Part shown: positions 8,385 to 16,355 of the stretch, piece after piece
Layout of the letters: each line of letters opens with the position of its first letter
Numbering within the stretch: position 1 is the stretch's first letter
Assembly (NCBI GenBank): GCA_016287565.1
Contig: JAEFAM010000017.1
Span: 1 to 40,534 of the forward strand
DNA length: 40,534 nucleotides
Direction of reading: 5' to 3'
From: Clostridia bacterium
GTDB lineage: Bacteria; Bacillota; Clostridia; UBA1212; UBA1255
The notes under the pieces: model-generated
What the model was told of the DNA's origin: nothing
The model's input: only the letters and a program-made list of their open reading frames with translations
Databases searched by the model: none
Position numbers and translations under genes: made by a program

Positions 8385-9392
8385 GTGGATATAGATTTTG
8401 TGGTGCTGTGGGTCGACGGAAGCGATCCGGCCTGGCTGGCAGAGAAAGAAAAATACGAGCCCGAAAGAGTGTTGCCCGACGGCGGGAAAAACCGCTGGCG
8501 GGACTGGGGCCTTATGCCATACTGGTTCAGGAGCGTCGAGCAGTACGCACCCTGGGTCAATAAGGTGTATTTCGTTACCTGGGGCCATCTGCCTGCGTTT
8601 CTGAATACGGAGGCGCCCAAGCTCAAGATCGTGAAGCACGAAGATTTTATGCCGGAGCAATACCTGCCTTCTTTCAACTCCTGCTCCATCGAAATGAACG
8701 TTCACCGGATAGAGGGATTGTCCGAGCAGTTCGTGTATTTCAACGACGATCTGTTTTTGATGAAGCCGGTGAAGCCGGAAGACTTCTTCGTTGACGGACT
8801 GCCCTGCGCCTACGGAGCCGAATCACCACGCAAGTCGATGGGGTTCGAGACCTGGGAGCACCACCTGCAAAACTGCCTTACCGCGGTCAACCGGAATTTC
8901 AGCAAAAAGGAGCAGGTCAAAAAGAACCGCTCTAAATACGTTTCGAGGAAATACAGCGGTAAAGCCAACCTCCGCACGTGGTTCCTGGAAAAGCTTTACC
9001 GCAGGTTTTTCGTGGGCTTTTATACGCCTCATGCCCCTGCGGCATACCTGAAAAGCACTTTCGAGGAGATCTGGGAGAAGGAACCTGAACTGCTTGACGT
9101 CACCTGCAAAGAAAAATTCAGATCATACGATCAGGTGAACCAATATATAGCGTACTGGTGGCAGATCGCCAAAGGGGATTTTTATCCATACGTTCCCGAC
9201 AACCGCTGCCTGGGCCTGAGGGAGGAGAACGGAGACGAGATCTGCGCTTCCATAATCAAACAGGAGCATCGGTTCCTGTGCCTCCAGGACGGAAACATGA
9301 ACACCGGGGACGAAGCGTTCAACGCCTTGTCCGGGCGGATCGCGGAAGCTTTTGAAACGGCGTTCCCGCAGAAGAGCAGCTTCGAACTGTAA
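8385..9392 (+). CDS. Stealth-family sugar-phosphate transferase
   Basis: A Stealth protein of about 335 residues. The family transfers hexose-1-phosphate units to build phosphodiester-linked capsular glycans and is related to GlcNAc-1-phosphotransferase. Conserved region 1 is DIDFVVLWVDGSDPAW. Region 2 spans RSVEQYAPWVNKVYFVTWGH through FNSCSIEMNVHRI and FVYFNDDLFLMKPV (about residues 50-140). Regions 3 and 4 are weaker, with FYTPHAPAAYLKS and a C-terminal VPDNRCLGLREENGDE. I prefer the GTG at 8385 (AAGGAG 10 bases upstream), which begins VDIDFVVLW as in the family. The ATG at 8337 has no ribosome binding site and adds 16 atypical residues. It implies that the exported polymer contains phosphodiester links. 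Confidence 0.92.
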   Translation: MDIDFVVLWVDGSDPAWLAEKEKYEPERVLPDGGKNRWRDWGLMPYWFRSVEQYAPWVNKVYFVTWGHLPAFLNTEAPKLKIVKHEDFMPEQYLPSFNSCSIEMNVHRIEGLSEQFVYFNDDLFLMKPVKPEDFFVDGLPCAYGAESPRKSMGFETWEHHLQNCLTAVNRNFSKKEQVKKNRSKYVSRKYSGKANLRTWFLEKLYRRFFVGFYTPHAPAAYLKSTFEEIWEKEPELLDVTCKEKFRSYDQVNQYIAYWWQIAKGDFYPYVPDNRCLGLREENGDEICASIIKQEHRFLCLQDGNMNTGDEAFNALSGRIAEAFETAFPQKSSFEL

Positions 9393-9414
9393 AGAAAGGT
9401 CTGGTATCACGATC

Positions 9415-10713
9415 ATGAGCGACCCGATGATCAGAATCGAACACATATCCAAACAATACCGGCTGGGACAGATAGGCGGAACGACGCTGCGTGAGGAGCT
9501 GCAGAGGCTGGGCGCCCGGATCCGCCACAAGGAGGATCCCACGAAGCGCATAGGCGCCAGGTCCTACGAAAAAGGCGAGACGTTCCTGGCTCTCGACGAC
9601 GTGACTTTCGACGTCATGAGCGGCGAGCGGGTGGGCATCATCGGCAGAAACGGCGCCGGCAAGTCTACGCTGCTGAAGCTCATCTCCCGTGTCACGGCTC
9701 CCACCGGCGGCTCCATCGGGCTGAACGGACGGGTGGCGTCGATGCTGGAAGTCGGAACTGGATTCCACGGGGAATTGACGGGGCGAGAAAATATCTATAT
9801 GAACGGCGCCATCCTGGGTATGAGCAAGCGGGAGATCGATGCCAAAATGGAGGACATAATCGATTTCTCGGAGTGCCGCCAGTTTATTGACACGCCCGTA
9901 AAGCGATACTCCAGCGGAATGTACGTAAAGCTGGCATTCGCCGTTGCCGCGCACCTGGATTCCGAGATAATGATAATGGACGAGGTGCTGGCCGTGGGCG
10001 ACATGGCTTTCCAGAAGAAATGCCTTGACAAGATGAGCGACGTTTCCGCCACCCAGGGCAGGACGATCCTCTACGTGAGCCACAATATGAATACCATACG
10101 GCAGCTCTGCGACCGGTGCGTGGTGCTGGATCACGGCAAACTGGTGTACCACGGCGACGTGGAAGAGGCGATTAAGATCTATATGGATATCGGCGGCGCT
10201 TCTTTCAGCCGGGAGACCGACCTCACTGAGGCCCCGCGCAACCAGGGCATCTCCCGGAAGATACTGTTTACCGGTGCGGATATCAACAGGGACAACAACC
10301 TCTACACCTGCGAGGAGAGCATGCGCGTCTCCTTCGACATCGATTCCACCGTGGATTACGACGACGTGCGGCTGATGCTTATACTGTTTTATCAGGACGG
10401 CACCCGGATCGGCAAGACGGAATCCGGCAATTTCTCGGTGAAGAAAGGGGCCAATCGCGTGGAGGCCAGCGTGCCCTGCAGGGGCCTGGCGGACGGTTCC
10501 TATTATTTCGAGATCTCCATACTGCAGCGGAGCCATTCCTTCTCACGGGAGAAGTGCGACTCGATCCCCAACGTGCTGCCGTTCAATATAAGTAATCAGG
10601 CGGTGTTCGGGGTCAACGGCGGCAAGTGGTCCAGCAGGTACTGGGGGCATATAATGCTGGAGCCCACGGAAGTGGTGGCGGTCAATGGCGAAGCGGAGCC
10701 GGGGGATGAGTGA
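9415..10713 (+). CDS. ABC transporter ATPase for polysaccharide export with C-terminal Wzt-like domain
   Basis: A 432-residue ATPase partnering the permease at 6434. The nucleotide-binding domain (about 5-260) has Walker A GRNGAGKST, signature YSSGMYVKLAFAVA, Walker B IMIMDEVLAVGD and the switch His in LYVSHN. The stretch MLEVGTGFHGELTGRENIYM is diagnostic of the Wzt/TagH/RfbB group. The C-terminal region (about 270-430) is a beta-rich Wzt-type domain with SFDIDSTVDYDDVRLMLILF and LADGSYYFEISILQ, which in Wzt recognises the capped end of the glycan; such a domain suggests chain-length or terminus recognition. I start at the ATG giving MSDPMIRIEHISKQY; the ribosome binding site is weak. It is the last gene of the operon and is followed by a hairpin array. 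Confidence 0.93.
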   Translation: MSDPMIRIEHISKQYRLGQIGGTTLREELQRLGARIRHKEDPTKRIGARSYEKGETFLALDDVTFDVMSGERVGIIGRNGAGKSTLLKLISRVTAPTGGSIGLNGRVASMLEVGTGFHGELTGRENIYMNGAILGMSKREIDAKMEDIIDFSECRQFIDTPVKRYSSGMYVKLAFAVAAHLDSEIMIMDEVLAVGDMAFQKKCLDKMSDVSATQGRTILYVSHNMNTIRQLCDRCVVLDHGKLVYHGDVEEAIKIYMDIGGASFSRETDLTEAPRNQGISRKILFTGADINRDNNLYTCEESMRVSFDIDSTVDYDDVRLMLILFYQDGTRIGKTESGNFSVKKGANRVEASVPCRGLADGSYYFEISILQRSHSFSREKCDSIPNVLPFNISNQAVFGVNGGKWSSRYWGHIMLEPTEVVAVNGEAEPGDE

Positions 10714-10718
10714 TTTTG

Positions 10719-10891
10719 TTCGCTGACGCGAACAGCTAAATTGCGTGCAGAGCACGCAGCGAAATTGAAAGCCGGAGGCTTTCGGCGAAATGAAATATTC
10801 CACCGTTCGGCGAAGCCGAATTTAGCTCGACGAAGTCGAATTTAGCTCCGCGCAGCGGAATTTAGCTCGGGCGTCAGCACGAAGTTAGCTC
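10719..10891. repeat. Array of short hairpins with conserved linker (AATTTAGCTC type)
   Basis: Between the ATPase and the metallohydrolase genes lies a chain of small inverted repeats with different stems: TTCGC-tgac-GCGAA (10719-10732), GCGTGC-aga-GCACGC (10743-10757), GAAAGCC-gga-GGCTTTC (10767-10783), TTCGGC-gaa-GCCGAA (10806-10820), TCGAC-gaa-GTCGA (10827-10839), TCCGC-gca-GCGGA (10847-10859), and a degenerate last unit (about 10867-10882). The right-hand units are joined by AATTTAGCTC; the left-hand ones by its reverse complement form CAGCTAAATT. The outermost units are imperfect reverse complements of each other (GCTGACGC 10722-10729 versus GCGTCAGC 10871-10878). It is noncoding in all frames. 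Confidence 0.85.
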
Positions 10892-10937
10892 GCTTAAGAT
10901 AAAAATACATACAACTCTACCAAGGAGGATGACAGGT

Positions 10938-11768
10938 ATGAAGATCCAATATTTAGGCACTGCGGCGGCGGAAGGCTGGCCGGCGCTGTTCTGCACCTGC
11001 AAGCCGTGCATGCTTGCCCGGGAAAAGGGCGGCAGGAACGTGCGCACTAGGTCGCAGAGCATTATTGACGGGAAGCTGCTGATCGATTTTTCTGCGGATA
11101 CCTACTGGCATTTTGTGAAGAACGACATACATCTTGACGAGATCCGCGCCTGCCTGATCACGCACGCTCACGAGGATCACCTTTACCCGCTGGAATTCTG
11201 CAACCGCCGGGTGGGTTTTGCGTACCTTGACGAGGGCTCGGCGCCGATGCTTACGGTGTACGGCACCAAAAGGCCTGTGGAAATGGTTGCCAGGGCAATT
11301 GCCGGGGCCGCCGAGGACCGGGTGCGCGTGCAGGAGCTGGAGCGCTTCAAGACCGTGGAGATAGAGGGATATTCCGTGACCGCCATTGACGCGGACCACG
11401 ATCCTCACGCGGATTCGGTGATATATATCATCAGCGACGGCAAAAAAACGATGCTGTACGCGCACGACACGGGCATTTTCCCGGAGTCCGACTGGAATTA
11501 TATGCTGGACAAGGGCCTGCGCTTCGACTACGTGTCTCTGGACTGCACCGGCGGTCTGTACGCGCAATACGAGCACGGCCATATGGGCACCAACGCCTGC
11601 GAAAAGATGCGCGAAAAGCTGCTGGCAGCGGGGCTCGCCGACGAGCGGACGGTGTTCTGCCTAAACCATTTCTCCCACAACGGCGGCGCGATTTACGACG
11701 AGATCGCTCCGGCAATGGCGCCAAAGGGCTTCCTGGTGTCCTACGACGGGATGGAAGTGGAATTCTAA
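10938..11768 (+). CDS. MBL-fold metallo-hydrolase, PhnP-like
   Basis: A 276-residue metallo-beta-lactamase-fold enzyme, predicted cytoplasmic phosphodiesterase or related hydrolase. It has the metal motif THAHEDH (His76, His78, Asp80, His81), a further metal ligand in DADHDPHADS, AHDTG in the middle, and a late His in NHFSHNGG. The N-terminal FCTCKPCMLAREKGGRN resembles the structural zinc cysteines of PhnP, a cyclic phosphodiesterase. The ATG at 10938 is preferred because AAGGAGG is 9 bases upstream; the ATG at 10929 overlaps the ribosome binding site. No phosphonate genes are nearby, so the substrate is unknown. Confidence 0.85.
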   Translation: MKIQYLGTAAAEGWPALFCTCKPCMLAREKGGRNVRTRSQSIIDGKLLIDFSADTYWHFVKNDIHLDEIRACLITHAHEDHLYPLEFCNRRVGFAYLDEGSAPMLTVYGTKRPVEMVARAIAGAAEDRVRVQELERFKTVEIEGYSVTAIDADHDPHADSVIYIISDGKKTMLYAHDTGIFPESDWNYMLDKGLRFDYVSLDCTGGLYAQYEHGHMGTNACEKMREKLLAAGLADERTVFCLNHFSHNGGAIYDEIAPAMAPKGFLVSYDGMEVEF

Positions 11769-11816
11769 AACGCGTTGACCCGGGCATTTGTCCGGCCGCG
11801 GAAAGGGAAGCTGCTT

Positions 11817-12695
11817 ATGGACGGAAGAAGATCGACGAAGATGCTGCGCCCGTTATTGCCTCTGATCCCGTGCCTGGTATTGTGCGCGGCGGCAATATTG
11901 TCCGGTTGCGGCAATACCGGTTCGGACAGGGAAGAGGCGGGGCTCCCGTACAATATCCACCTGCTTGACCCGGACAAAAACTATACCGCCGTGGGCACCC
12001 GGCTGTTCGATTACGGCTCGGACGATCCTGCGTATTCCGTCCGCCAGGGAGCATATTTCGACGGCAAATATCTGTACGCCGCCGCGGTGTCCCATCCCGA
12101 GGGATCCCCGGAGACCGCCAGGATAATTGTGATCGACGCCAAGGGCAAGAAGAAAAAAGAGAGCGGGCCGCTGCCCCTTGACCACGCCAACTGTATCACC
12201 TGCGTGCCGGGAAAAGGGCTGCTGGTGTCCCATTGCCAGTCCGACGACGGGCACTATAACCGGTATTCCATCGTAAGCCTCAAAAATCTGAAGGTGACCG
12301 AGACGAAAGACCTGGAGCATCCCTTTTTCTCCATGGCGTACGCACCGGACGTGGGGAAATACGCGTCGGGAGAATGGTCGGGAGAGGCAATCGACATTTG
12401 GGACCGTGACCTGAAATGCGTGCTTCACAGGAACGTGGAGATGCCCTCGACGCTGTCCCAGGGTGTGTTCGCAGACAAGGAAGGGATCTATTTCGTGCGC
12501 TCCTCCCAGAACGGGTACGGGTCAGAGATACGTGTCTACAGCTGGGAATGCGAGCTTATGCGGGTCATCCCGCTGGAGCTGGAAGGGAACATCGAACCGG
12601 AATCCATAAATATCGTTGACGGAAAAATGTACGTCACGGGCAACGACTGGGGCCTGGGCGTGGGAGCGCTGTTCCTCATAGAGTTCAGAGATTGA
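11817..12695 (+). CDS. Putative lipoprotein, beta-propeller-like
   Basis: A 292-residue predicted lipoprotein. The N-terminus MDGRRSTKMLRPLLPLIPC leads into a hydrophobic segment ending in the lipobox LSGC. The mature part has repeated short blocks of the type FDGKYLYAAAV, KGLLVSHCQS, KEGIYFVRSS and VDGKMYVTGND, which suggest a beta-propeller, though no named family is certain. The start is the ATG at 11817, with AAAGGGA about 10 bases upstream; an in-frame ATG at 11775 lies just after the preceding stop and would lengthen the signal. It follows the metallohydrolase by 48 bases and could be cotranscribed. The function is unknown. Confidence 0.8.
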   Translation: MDGRRSTKMLRPLLPLIPCLVLCAAAILSGCGNTGSDREEAGLPYNIHLLDPDKNYTAVGTRLFDYGSDDPAYSVRQGAYFDGKYLYAAAVSHPEGSPETARIIVIDAKGKKKKESGPLPLDHANCITCVPGKGLLVSHCQSDDGHYNRYSIVSLKNLKVTETKDLEHPFFSMAYAPDVGKYASGEWSGEAIDIWDRDLKCVLHRNVEMPSTLSQGVFADKEGIYFVRSSQNGYGSEIRVYSWECELMRVIPLELEGNIEPESINIVDGKMYVTGNDWGLGVGALFLIEFRD

Positions 12696-12712
12696 CCTGA
12701 GCGCGCGGGAGA

Positions 12713-12737
12713 GGCCGCTCCCAAAAGCGGCCGTTCT
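12713..12737 (+). terminator. Possible terminator
   Basis: GGCCGCT and AGCGGCC form a 7-bp perfect stem around CCCAAA, followed by a weak T-rich tract (GTTCTATT). It lies 17 bases past the lipoprotein stop. The tract overlaps the next promoter's -35. Confidence 0.5.
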
Positions 12738-12738
12738 A

Positions 12739-12767
12739 TTGACTTTCGCGCGGCAATAATATAATAT
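12739..12767 (+). promoter_or_regulatory. Promoter of the transglutaminase-fold gene
   Basis: TTGACT (12739-12744) is followed by overlapping -10 candidates TATAAT (12760, spacing 15) and TAATAT (12762, spacing 17). It is about 75 bases upstream of the start codon. Confidence 0.6.
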
Positions 12768-12842
12768 TCACCGTGACAATACAGCTTCCTGAATTCCGGA
12801 ATATGATTTGCGATTTGTTTCCTTTGAAGGGGGAAATAGTTT

Positions 12843-14795
12843 ATGTATTTGAGATATAAAAATGATCTGAAGCGGAGGCTCCTGTCGTTCGCGCTGAGCG
12901 TTGCCCTCGTTCTGTCGCTGCTGCCGACGGGTCCTTTGGCGAAGGCCGAGGACACGGCTCCGGTGCGGTGGCAGATCGGCGAACCGTACGATGCGGAGAC
13001 GGAGGAATCGATTGCCGTCGAAGACGTTGACGAGCTCTGCGAGACGCACCTGGATTGCGTGAAACGGCGCGTGGGATCCTTCGAGTTGACGATGCAGGTC
13101 GAGTGTACCGCGGAAGAATACCCAAGTATGTATCAGGCTATTTACGAAGAGGTGGAGAACAGGACGAAAGCAGTATTCGAGACGCATACGGGCGTTCCGG
13201 ACGAAGGGGACTACATCAGGTACCAGACAGGCGGATATGGATGCAGCTGTTCCGGCAGCGTTTCCGCCCTGGACAACGGCAACTTGCTGCTCGATATTTC
13301 ATTCTATTTCAACAACAATTATTACACCACAGCCGATGAGGAGCAGGCAGTCACCGAGAGGCTCGGTGAGGTCATGGATGAACTTGATCTCGGCGGGAAG
13401 TCAACGTATTTCAAGATCAAAGCCATTCACGATTATATCGTCAGAAACGTAACGTATGACTTTGAACATCTGGGCAATACGGATTACAAGACGCAATTTA
13501 CAGCGTATGGCGCGCTTATTTACGGCACGGCGGTCTGCCAGGGTTACGCTCTGCTCTTCTACCGCATGTGCCTCGAAGCGGGCGTTGACGTGAGGATCGT
13601 TACCGGCGAGGCACAGTCAGATGAAGGCCGCGAAGCTCACGCCTGGAATATCGCAAAGGTGGGCAGCCTGTACTATTATGTTGACGTGACCTGGGACGAT
13701 CCCTACGTCGAAGGCGGCGATCCCGGCACTGTCTACACGGATTATTTCCTGGCAGGCAGTAATACGATCGGAACAGATCACTTCCTTGGCGAGGAGTTTT
13801 TAGACGACGATTTTATTTACGAATACCCCGTTTCAGACGAGGATTACGAATACAGCTATTATGACGACTATTCCGATGACGAGCCTTCCTTAGTGAGTCA
13901 GAGCGCTACCCTCGGCGGACAGATCGAAGCAAATCTGCTTATGAAACTTCCGGAGATCGAAGGCTGCAACTACGAGGACAGTTATATGGAGTTCGTCATA
14001 AAGGACTACGAGGAGCGCGCGGAGATAGACACTTTTGATCCGGACGACCGGAGCAAGGACGGCAGGCTTTTCAAGTTCTCGGTCCGCGTCAGTTCGATCC
14101 AGATGGCAGATCTCATCAATGTGTTCTTCCACTACTACGTGAACGGCCATGAGGAGGTTCAGGAGTATTATTTCAAGCTTGAGGATTACCTTATAGCCCT
14201 GGAGGAACGCGAGGACTCGTCCCCGGAGCTTATCGAATTGGCCCAGGCGATCAGGGAATACGGTTATTTCGCGCAGCGCTACCTGTCTGTTTACTCCAAA
14301 AATCCTTGGAACTACGGCGGTTACCACGAAAAAATGGACGGTTTTTCCGACGACCACACCATAGAGAGCTCCTCCAATTTGAGAGATTTCGGGAACTACC
14401 AAAAGAATCTGGCCGAAGACGTACGGTCTGTGAAAATGTCACTTACGCTTGACAGCGACACGGCAATAAACCTGTTTGTGAAAACAGAGGACGGCTATTC
14501 GGGCGGTGTCACAGCCTATGTCAACGGCGATCCGGAAGGCGGGGCGCTTAAGGTCTCGAAAGAATCATTAGGTTTGTACAAGATCACTATCCCGGGCATC
14601 GCCGCCCATAAACTCGGTGAACCGTTCGACGTCAAGATCGGGACCGACGCAGGGGAGTCCACCTTGTTCTTCATTTCGGCTCTGACGTACGCGTGCATCT
14701 GCGTTGAAAACGAAACGCCCGCCAGAGACGTCATGATCGCCCTGTATAACTATTACGAAGCGGCCTGCGCATACGTAATGTCCCTGAACTCATAA
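12843..14795 (+). CDS. Secreted transglutaminase-like cysteine protein
   Basis: A 650-residue exported protein with a signal peptide (about 1-35, FALSVALVLSLLPTGPLAKA). The transglutaminase/protease-like core lies around residues 190-290, with the triad Cys232 (GTAVCQGYALLFYRM), His266 (REAHAWNIAKVG) and Asp281 (YYVDVTWDDP). The family includes peptidases and cross-linking enzymes. The acidic middle (about 300-360) is rich in Asp, Glu and Tyr. The C-terminal module (about 420-650) contains LIELAQAIREYGYFAQRYLS and ends in MIALYNYYEAACAYVMS, a pattern I associate with surface proteins of gut Clostridia. There is no sortase or membrane anchor. The ribosome binding site GAAGGGGGA is strong. A 33-codon gene follows after 16 bases. 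The substrate is unknown. Confidence 0.85.
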   Translation: MYLRYKNDLKRRLLSFALSVALVLSLLPTGPLAKAEDTAPVRWQIGEPYDAETEESIAVEDVDELCETHLDCVKRRVGSFELTMQVECTAEEYPSMYQAIYEEVENRTKAVFETHTGVPDEGDYIRYQTGGYGCSCSGSVSALDNGNLLLDISFYFNNNYYTTADEEQAVTERLGEVMDELDLGGKSTYFKIKAIHDYIVRNVTYDFEHLGNTDYKTQFTAYGALIYGTAVCQGYALLFYRMCLEAGVDVRIVTGEAQSDEGREAHAWNIAKVGSLYYYVDVTWDDPYVEGGDPGTVYTDYFLAGSNTIGTDHFLGEEFLDDDFIYEYPVSDEDYEYSYYDDYSDDEPSLVSQSATLGGQIEANLLMKLPEIEGCNYEDSYMEFVIKDYEERAEIDTFDPDDRSKDGRLFKFSVRVSSIQMADLINVFFHYYVNGHEEVQEYYFKLEDYLIALEEREDSSPELIELAQAIREYGYFAQRYLSVYSKNPWNYGGYHEKMDGFSDDHTIESSSNLRDFGNYQKNLAEDVRSVKMSLTLDSDTAINLFVKTEDGYSGGVTAYVNGDPEGGALKVSKESLGLYKITIPGIAAHKLGEPFDVKIGTDAGESTLFFISALTYACICVENETPARDVMIALYNYYEAACAYVMSLNS

Positions 14796-14811
14796 TACGA
14801 GGAGGCCGGAT

Positions 14812-14913
14812 ATGAAAAAGTATGAACCTGCAGAAATAGAGATCGTCTTTTTCGCTGCCGAGGACGTGCTGACGGCCAGCGGAGATACGGAGACACAGGA
14901 AGAGGAGCTCTGA
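14812..14913 (+). CDS. 33-residue small protein of unknown function
   Basis: A short ORF with an excellent ribosome binding site (GAGGAGG, 6-7 bases upstream) immediately after the transglutaminase-fold gene. The product begins MKKYEPAEIEIVFFAAEDVL and continues TASGDTETQEEEL: a Lys/Tyr start, a hydrophobic segment of about 7 residues, an Asp-Val-Leu-x-x-Ser-Gly motif and an acidic tail. No signal peptide or transmembrane segment is visible. From memory, tiny proteins of this form (MKKY-x-x-P...DV[IL]xxSG) are scattered in Clostridia, but I cannot attach a function. Tight spacing suggests translation with the upstream gene. It could be a peptide precursor or a chaperone-like partner; that is speculation. 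Confidence 0.7.
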   Translation: MKKYEPAEIEIVFFAAEDVLTASGDTETQEEEL

Positions 14914-14978
14914 CCGAAAAGCGGCGGAAAGAGCGCAAGAGTATATGAGCGCGCCCGTCCGTGAGCGCCACATTGACC

Positions 14979-15007
14979 TTGACAATTTCCGCCGGTTGAT
15001 GTATATT
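14979..15007 (+). promoter_or_regulatory. Promoter of pheST
   Basis: TTGACA (14979-14984) and TATATT (15002-15007) are separated by exactly 17 bases. Transcription should begin near 15014, at the start of the T-box leader. Confidence 0.85.
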
Positions 15008-15013
15008 GCCACC

Positions 15014-15246
15014 ACAACCGAATACTTGAGGCAACGATGGAGAAGAGTACCTTTCGAGGAAGCTTACAGAGAAGGGCGGCGAGGCTGAGACCGTCCGGCG
15101 GGCGCGATAGAGAAAGTTCGCTCCGGAGCCGTAAATTAAAAGAGTGTTCGCCGTTTCGACGGCGAAAAATTGGGTGGTACCGCGGATATGTTTATTCGTC
15201 CCTGTCAGTCTTGCCGCAAGGCGAGGCCGGCGGGGATCTTTTTTTT
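15014..15246 (+). promoter_or_regulatory. T-box leader controlling pheST
   Basis: The leader has GAAGAGTA at the base of stem I (near 15042), CAGAGAAGGGCGGCGAGGCTGAGACCG-type sequence after it, and the near-invariant T-box TGGGTGGTACCGCGG (15171-15185), followed by an intrinsic terminator. In this family, uncharged tRNA (here presumably tRNA-Phe) binds the leader and stabilises the antiterminator. Amino acid specificity is inferred from the downstream genes; I did not assign the specifier codon with certainty. Confidence 0.92.
15199..15246 (+). terminator. T-box-controlled terminator
   Basis: TCCCTGTC pairs with GGCGGGGA (two GU pairs) around an inner CTTGCC-GCAA-GGCGAG tetraloop hairpin, followed by T-rich sequence with eight Ts. 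It is mutually exclusive with the antiterminator that contains the T-box bulge. Confidence 0.88.
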
Positions 15247-15293
15247 GCAGAGGGCAGGAGAAAAGCTCCTGCGTTCAGAAGGAGGAAACGTTT

Positions 15294-16319
15294 ATGGGAA
15301 TAAGAGAGAACCTTGACCAGATCAGGCAGAAATTCGACGAGGCCGTCGGTCAGGCATCGGTCCTGCAGCAGCTCGAGGAAATGCGCGTGGCGTTCCTGGG
15401 CAAGAAAGGCGAACTTACGGGCGTGCTCAGGGGCATGGGCAGCCTCAGCGCGGAGGAGCGTCCGGTGATCGGACAGCGCGCCAACGAGATCCGCGTCCAT
15501 ATGGAGGAAATGCTTTCGAAGCGCGTGGAAGAGCTGAAGAAAAAAGCTCAGGAAGAGAAGCTGCAGAAAGAGGCAGTCGACGTCACCATGCCCGGGACAC
15601 CCAGGGAAAAAGGCGCGCTGCACCCCATAAATCAGATAATCGACGAGATGAAAGAGCTGTTCATCGGCATGGGATACACCGTTGCCGACGGCCCCGAGGT
15701 GGAATACGATTATTACAATTTCGAGGCGTTGAACCTGCCCGAGGGACACCCGGCCAGAGACACTCAAGACACGTTCTACATCACGGACAAGATGCTCCTC
15801 AGGACCCAGACTTCCAGCGTCCAGATCCATGTTATGGAGCACAGCAAGCCTCCTTTCCGCATCATCGCTCCCGGCAAGGTCTACCGCGCGGACAATATGG
15901 ACGCCACCCACTCTCCCATCTTCCATCAGATCGAGGGCCTGGTGGTGGACAAGGGCGTTACGATGGGCGACCTCAAAGGCACCCTTGAAGTGTACGCGAA
16001 ATACATGTTCGGAGAGAACACTAAGATAAGGCTGAGGCCTCACCACTTCCCGTTCACCGAACCCAGTGCGGAAGTCGACGTGTCATGCTGGGCCTGCGGC
16101 GGAAAAGGCTGCCGGGTCTGCAAGGGCGAGGGCTGGATCGAGGTGCTGGGCTGCGGCATGGTGCATCCCGACGTGCTGAGAAGATGCGGCATCGACCCGG
16201 AGGTCTACAGCGGGTTTGCTTTCGGAATAGGCGTCGAGCGCACGGCAATGGCGCGCTTCGGCGTAACGGACCTGCGCCAGTTCTTCGAAGGCGACGTCAG
16301 GTTCCTGGGACAGTTCTGA
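15294..16319 (+). CDS. pheS: Phenylalanine--tRNA ligase alpha subunit
   Basis: PheS (341 residues, normal length) is the catalytic subunit of the alpha2-beta2 class II synthetase that charges tRNA-Phe. It has the N-terminal coiled-coil (about 1-85) and class II motifs: EVEYDYYNFEALNLP, HPARDTQDTFYI, the ATP/Phe site RTQTSSVQIHVM, HQIEGLVVD, and motif 3 FGIGVERTAMARFG. A Cys-rich insert CWACGGKGCRVCKGEG (about residues 265-280) is the common loop seen in many bacterial PheS proteins. The ATG at 15294 follows GAAGGAGGAAACG. Upstream in-frame codons lie inside the T-box leader and are not starts. It is cotranscribed with pheT. Confidence 0.97.
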   Translation: MGIRENLDQIRQKFDEAVGQASVLQQLEEMRVAFLGKKGELTGVLRGMGSLSAEERPVIGQRANEIRVHMEEMLSKRVEELKKKAQEEKLQKEAVDVTMPGTPREKGALHPINQIIDEMKELFIGMGYTVADGPEVEYDYYNFEALNLPEGHPARDTQDTFYITDKMLLRTQTSSVQIHVMEHSKPPFRIIAPGKVYRADNMDATHSPIFHQIEGLVVDKGVTMGDLKGTLEVYAKYMFGENTKIRLRPHHFPFTEPSAEVDVSCWACGGKGCRVCKGEGWIEVLGCGMVHPDVLRRCGIDPEVYSGFAFGIGVERTAMARFGVTDLRQFFEGDVRFLGQF

Positions 16320-16355
16320 TCGCATTGGCGGCAACGCAGAAAGGGGAGATAATTT

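Noticed and set aside
6422-8689. Long minus-strand open frame opposite the polysaccharide operon
   Set aside because: It lies antisense to the permease, glycosyltransferase and Stealth genes, which have clear family motifs. The frame is open only because of GC-rich codon usage; it has no family motif and is rich in His and Arg as antisense frames are.
10719-10891. REP/BIME-type dispersed repeat or a run of terminators
   Set aside because: REP units share a constant stem; here stems differ. There are no T tracts after the hairpins, so they are not stacked intrinsic terminators.
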